Part shown: positions 15,271 to 17,779 of the stretch, piece after piece | Layout of the letters: each line of letters starts with the position of its first letter | Numbering within the stretch: position 1 is the first letter of the stretch | NCBI GenBank assembly: GCA_903822245.1 | Contig: CAIJOE010000151.1 | Location: forward strand, 1-17,779 | Source of the DNA: an uncultured Actinomycetes bacterium | Lineage (GTDB): Bacteria; Actinomycetota; Actinomycetes; Nanopelagicales; Nanopelagicaceae | Direction: 5' to 3' | Length of the DNA stretch: 17,779 nucleotides | Position numbers and translations under genes: made by a program | The notes under the pieces: generated by a model | The model's input: only the letters and a program-made list of their open reading frames with translations | Told to the model about the DNA's origin: nothing | Database searches by the model: none

Positions 15271-15280
15271 GACCCTAAAG
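15266..15280. promoter_or_regulatory. Inverted repeat CTTTAG-N3-CTAAAG, possible operator
   Basis: A perfect 6-bp dyad with a 3-bp centre lies 8 to 22 bases before the ABC ATPase ATG and overlaps the proposed -10. This is where a repressor would block initiation. No transcription factor gene is adjacent, so the binding protein is unknown, and a dyad this short can arise by chance. Confidence 0.3.
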
Positions 15281-15309
15281 GTTCCCCGCAACGATTTACA
15301 TCCGTTCCT

Positions 15310-15399
15310 ATGTGTATTACTGACTACCTTGCTCGACTTTCTGTCGACTTGGTAAATGAAGCGGATCTTATTAAGGGTTTAGAACAAGTACTGCGATGA
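15310..15399 (+). CDS. Possible 29-residue small ORF in the ctaB-ABC gap (doubtful)
   Basis: This is the only plus-strand reading I would note. An ATG opens a frame ending with TGA and encoding MCITDYLARLSVDLVNEADL followed by nine more residues. It fills most of the 112-bp gap and runs 29 bases into the 3' end of ctaB on the other strand. The product would be hydrophilic and probably helical. I recognise no homology and see no Shine-Dalgarno before the ATG. A frame of this length can occur by chance. The rest of the gap holds the ABC dyad and an 11-bp-spaced direct repeat. Confidence 0.15.
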   Translation: MCITDYLARLSVDLVNEADLIKGLEQVLR

Positions 15400-16243
15400 C
15401 TAAAAGTAATGAATAGGCGCTGAGGTAAGTGATAGACCACTGAAACATCTTGGCTGCGGCTTTTCCAGAATCTGGCCCATCAATTCTTACTAATTGCTGG
15501 ATAAAGCCAAGTGCTAAGGCCAAAGTTATTACCCAGCACCACCACGGAAGATGTTCGCTCCAATTTACGCCAAGTGAGCAAATAATCATTGCAATTGTGT
15601 GAAACCAAGATTGCTTTTGAACAGACTTGATTGAAGCAACTACTGGCAGCATTGGAATACCAGCAGCTTCATAGTCATCACGATATTTTATTGCTAGCGC
15701 CCAGAAATGCGGCGGCGTCCAAAAGAAGATAACAAAAAAGAAAAGCCAAGCCGTTAAGGATAGTGAGTTGGTTATTGCTGCCCATCCAATTAGTACTGGC
15801 ATACATCCAGCAACACCACCCCAAACAATATTTTGAGAAGTGCGTCGCTTAAGGCCAATCGTATAACCAAAGACATAAAAAACTATCGCTGCTCCGGTAA
15901 GAACTGTTGCTAGCAGTGTTGTGAACACTGAAAAAATTGTTAGTGAAATTACGGTCAGTGCAGAAGCAAAGATAAATGCCTGTGTTTCTGTTACAGCACC
16001 AGTAACTATTGGGCGCTTTGAAGTTCTAGCCATCAAACGATCTGAATCAACTTCGATAATCATGTTAAATGCATTGGAGGCGCCAGCCGCCAGGGTTCCA
16101 CCTAACAAAGTCCAAAGGGTTATCGACCAAGGAGGAACACCTTTTTGTGCCAGAAATAGCGCTGGCAATGTCGTGACTAGCAATAGCTCCACCACTCGCA
16201 GCTTCATGAGTGCGATATATGGTGAAATAGAAGATTTACTCAC
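15371..16243 (-). CDS. ctaB: Protoheme IX farnesyltransferase (heme O synthase)
   Basis: Membrane UbiA-family prenyltransferase that adds a farnesyl group to heme B, giving heme O for cytochrome oxidase assembly. The 290-residue length is typical, with about eight or nine hydrophobic helices. The catalytic aspartate motif NMIIEVDSDRLMART (60-74) and KRPIVTG (76-82) are diagnostic. GLKRRTSQNIVWGGVAGCMP (130-149), FWTPPHFWALA (174-184) and YRDDYEAAGIPMLPV (187-201) match CtaB closely. It starts with GTG, and GTGA overlaps the dacB stop by four bases, an unusual coupling of heme and cell-wall genes. The oxidase subunits and ctaA (heme A synthase) are not in the window. Confidence 0.96.
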   Translation of the reverse strand: MSKSSISPYIALMKLRVVELLLVTTLPALFLAQKGVPPWSITLWTLLGGTLAAGASNAFNMIIEVDSDRLMARTSKRPIVTGAVTETQAFIFASALTVISLTIFSVFTTLLATVLTGAAIVFYVFGYTIGLKRRTSQNIVWGGVAGCMPVLIGWAAITNSLSLTAWLFFFVIFFWTPPHFWALAIKYRDDYEAAGIPMLPVVASIKSVQKQSWFHTIAMIICSLGVNWSEHLPWWCWVITLALALGFIQQLVRIDGPDSGKAAAKMFQWSITYLSAYSLLLVIAVLVLNP

Positions 16244-17376
16244 TCGTTTAGACTACTTGAGCCTGATGAACTTGGCTTGGCTATTGTGGCAAGCATTTTG
16301 TCGATTGCTTTGCGGGCAAGTGCACGATTAGTCTCACGTGGCGTTACTTTGTCGGCAATAACGGCAAATACATATTCTTCGCTTCCTACTTCAACAAAGC
16401 CTGCCAAACTGACCGAAGAATTGATCCATCCGGTCTTTGCCTTGATTAACCCGACTGCCGAAGGCGCATCTTTAACAAACCTGCTTTCCAATGTCCCAGT
16501 CTTTCCAGCTACCGGCAAGCCATCATAAATAACTTTAAGATCTGGATCAGATTTAATTTTGATTAACAACATAGCTAGAGTTTTTGGTGTAATTCGATCA
16601 TCGTGTGAAAGACCACTCCCATCAAAAACTTGAAGCCCGTCTATTGGAACTTCTAACTTTTCCAAAGTTTTTATAAAAGCACTTTGAATTCCTTCACCAT
16701 TCGCTGTGAATCCCATTTGGTGAGCAGCAGTTCTTGAAAGTCTTTCGGCTAGGAGATTGTCACTATAAAGGAGACAAAATTGTGCGATCTCACTAACACT
16801 TGGTGAAGTACTTTCCTTTAGTAGATTCTTTGCAGTCGACATAGCCGCCTCTAGATTTGCAACTGGCTTAATCGTGAAGTGGTACTTCTTACTAAAAAAC
16901 TTCTGAATACTCTGTAAATCTTTCGTATAAACACCGCTATTTAAAAGTGTGATGTTATGGGACTTGGTCGTTGCAAGAGCAGTGCTGATTAAACCGGGAA
17001 AGAAAACTCTGTGATATTTCTTAGCTTCAAATTTTGAAGCTGTCATCCAAGGGTCGCCATCGCTATGTATTAAAAAGGTATTAGGTTTAGTGGTGGAATA
17101 GATACCGGTTAGGAAAGTTTTAGTTGGACCTAACTCAGTGATAGCGGTCGTCATCGCAACTAGTTTTAAAACTGATGCAGGGGCGCGCGGCGTATCTCCC
17201 GTTTCATCATAAAGAGTTCCTTCATTGCTTGGATCAATAACAATAATTCCAGGATTAGCCAAAGCTGGTGAAGTTGCTAATTTTAAGAATGCTGGTGGAA
17301 GAATATTTGCACTCGCGCTTTGTGTTCCAGCCATCAATAACCCAAGGCAAAGGGTGATGGTAATTAATTTGCGCAC
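16240..17376 (-). CDS. dacB: D-alanyl-D-alanine carboxypeptidase/endopeptidase, peptidase S13 (DacB/PBP4-like)
   Basis: Exported penicillin-binding protein that trims the terminal D-alanine of peptidoglycan stems and may cut cross-links. Residues 1-24 form a signal peptide. The three penicillin-binding motifs are present: SVLK (68-71, nucleophile Ser68), SDN (205-207) and KTG (314-316, in IKAKTGWINSSVSLAGF). An earlier KTG at 292-294 lies in AGKTGTLESRF, where relatives usually carry a similar GTL segment, so I take the second as the active-site one. The 378-residue length is somewhat short for S13 enzymes. The start is GTG without Shine-Dalgarno; CATAAT sits six bases upstream. A dacB-tilS-hpt neighbourhood is shared with mycobacteria, here interrupted by ctaB, the ABC genes and the NlpC/P60 gene. 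Confidence 0.93.
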   Translation of the reverse strand: MRKLITITLCLGLLMAGTQSASANILPPAFLKLATSPALANPGIIVIDPSNEGTLYDETGDTPRAPASVLKLVAMTTAITELGPTKTFLTGIYSTTKPNTFLIHSDGDPWMTASKFEAKKYHRVFFPGLISTALATTKSHNITLLNSGVYTKDLQSIQKFFSKKYHFTIKPVANLEAAMSTAKNLLKESTSPSVSEIAQFCLLYSDNLLAERLSRTAAHQMGFTANGEGIQSAFIKTLEKLEVPIDGLQVFDGSGLSHDDRITPKTLAMLLIKIKSDPDLKVIYDGLPVAGKTGTLESRFVKDAPSAVGLIKAKTGWINSSVSLAGFVEVGSEEYVFAVIADKVTPRETNRALARKAIDKMLATIAKPSSSGSSSLNE

Positions 17377-17382
17377 TGTCTA

Positions 17383-17388
17383 ATTATG
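17383..17388 (-). promoter_or_regulatory. Candidate -10 element for leaderless dacB mRNA
   Basis: CATAAT (17388-17383, minus strand) matches five of six positions of TATAAT and ends six bases before the dacB GTG, which has no Shine-Dalgarno. It lies in the 13-bp gap after the EamA gene. No good -35 lies 17-18 bp upstream. Confidence 0.35.
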
Positions 17389-17389
17389 C

Positions 17390-17779
17390 CTAATTTTTGA
17401 AAGCTTTAATTCTTCCCTGAGAGAGCGCGGCGCCAAATAACACTACTAACCCACCCAAAGGCTCGTTCCAAGAAATATTTTCACCCAAAAAGATCCATCC
17501 AACAAAAACTGCAACCACTGGAGTTAAGTAGGTCACCGAACTTGCAATGGAGCTCCCAGCAATCTCTACGATTCTAAAGTTCCATATGTATGCAAAGCCA
17601 CTGCCAAAGACCCCAAGAGCCACCATTGCAAGAATTGGTCCCGGGCGGTACTCATCTTTAGAAATGCCATTGATTAAATAGAACGGTAATAAAGTAATTG
17701 AAGCTACTACCAATTGCCCTGCAGCCAAAGATTCGGCCTGTAGTTTCTTTGGTGTCAAGTATTTACGAATTACTGTAAA
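17390..17779 (-). CDS. EamA/DMT-family permease, C-terminal part (5' end outside window)
   Basis: The frame is open to the right edge. A TTG at 17758 is only an internal codon: the reading continues upstream as FTVIRKYLTPKK without a stop, so about 129 C-terminal residues are visible. They contain four hydrophobic segments of a second EamA repeat: SLAAGQLVVASITLLPFYLI, PILAMVALGVFGSGFAYIW, then YLTPVVAVFVGWIFLGE, the family signature, and LGGLVVLFGAALSQ. DMT permeases carry amino acids, nucleotide-related compounds or other metabolites in either direction; the substrate cannot be inferred. It ends 13 bp before dacB. Confidence 0.88.
   Translation of the reverse strand, partial: FTVIRKYLTPKKLQAESLAAGQLVVASITLLPFYLINGISKDEYRPGPILAMVALGVFGSGFAYIWNFRIVEIAGSSIASSVTYLTPVVAVFVGWIFLGENISWNEPLGGLVVLFGAALSQGRIKAFKN

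Noticed and set aside
1..17779. Mobile element, CRISPR array, defence island, toxin-antitoxin or tRNA gene
   Set aside because: No transposase, integrase, regular repeat array, nuclease-type gene or cloverleaf was seen; every long stretch is explained by a conserved housekeeping or transport gene.

Overview
The window is a 17.8-kb stretch of chromosome from a low-GC actinobacterium. All 20 genes I can support lie on the minus strand, so transcription runs from high to low coordinates. Two sampled lines gave roughly 35-53 % G+C; I did not count the whole window. The proteins are actinobacterial in type: an ArgA-like N-acetylglutamate synthase resembling mycobacterial Rv2747, FtsH with an HEGGH zinc site, a RipA-like NlpC/P60 endopeptidase and an S13 DacB. 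The order tilS-hpt-ftsH-folE-folP-folB-folK-panC-nadB-nadC-coaX-lysS-...-clpC matches the conserved actinobacterial region around M. tuberculosis Rv3596c-Rv3627c. Actinobacterial gene order combined with low GC and very tight packing suggests a streamlined freshwater lineage such as the acI/Nanopelagicales group. That assignment is an inference.

Layout in the direction of transcription (right to left). (1) 17.78-15.37 kb: the 3' part of an EamA-family permease, then dacB (peptidoglycan D,D-carboxypeptidase) and ctaB (heme O synthase). (2) 15.26-13.57 kb: a two-gene ABC-2 exporter (ATPase, permease). (3) 13.47-12.25 kb: a secreted coiled-coil NlpC/P60 peptidoglycan hydrolase. (4) 12.23-0.27 kb: a nearly gapless run of 14 genes, tilS-hpt-ftsH-folE-folP-folB-folK-panC-nadB-nadC-coaX-lysS-argA (13 here) leading to clpC. 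Most junctions overlap by 1, 4 or 8 bases or leave only a few bases. (5) 152-1: the first 50 codons of clpC, with its own strong ribosome binding site after a 121-bp gap.

The long run is a cofactor super-cluster. folE, folP, folB and folK supply four steps of the pterin branch of folate synthesis. panC and coaX are two steps toward coenzyme A. nadB and nadC are the first and third steps of de novo NAD synthesis. These sit between tRNA functions (tilS, lysS), purine salvage (hpt), ATP-dependent proteolysis (ftsH, clpC) and the first arginine-pathway enzyme (argA). panD, panB and nadA are not in the window, so those pathways must be completed elsewhere or by uptake.

No gap exceeds 300 bp. The largest gaps are 121 bp (argA-clpC), 112 bp (ctaB-ABC ATPase) and 92 bp (permease-NlpC/P60). 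I see no rRNA, tRNA, CRISPR array, insertion sequence, phage gene or defence system, and no undescribed multi-gene system. The observations most worth following up are small: -10-like hexamers placed exactly 6 nt before three start codons that lack Shine-Dalgarno sequences (possible leaderless mRNAs), an inverted repeat over one of these, a possible 29-residue plus-strand ORF in the ctaB-ABC gap, and lineage-specific changes to the conserved gene order.
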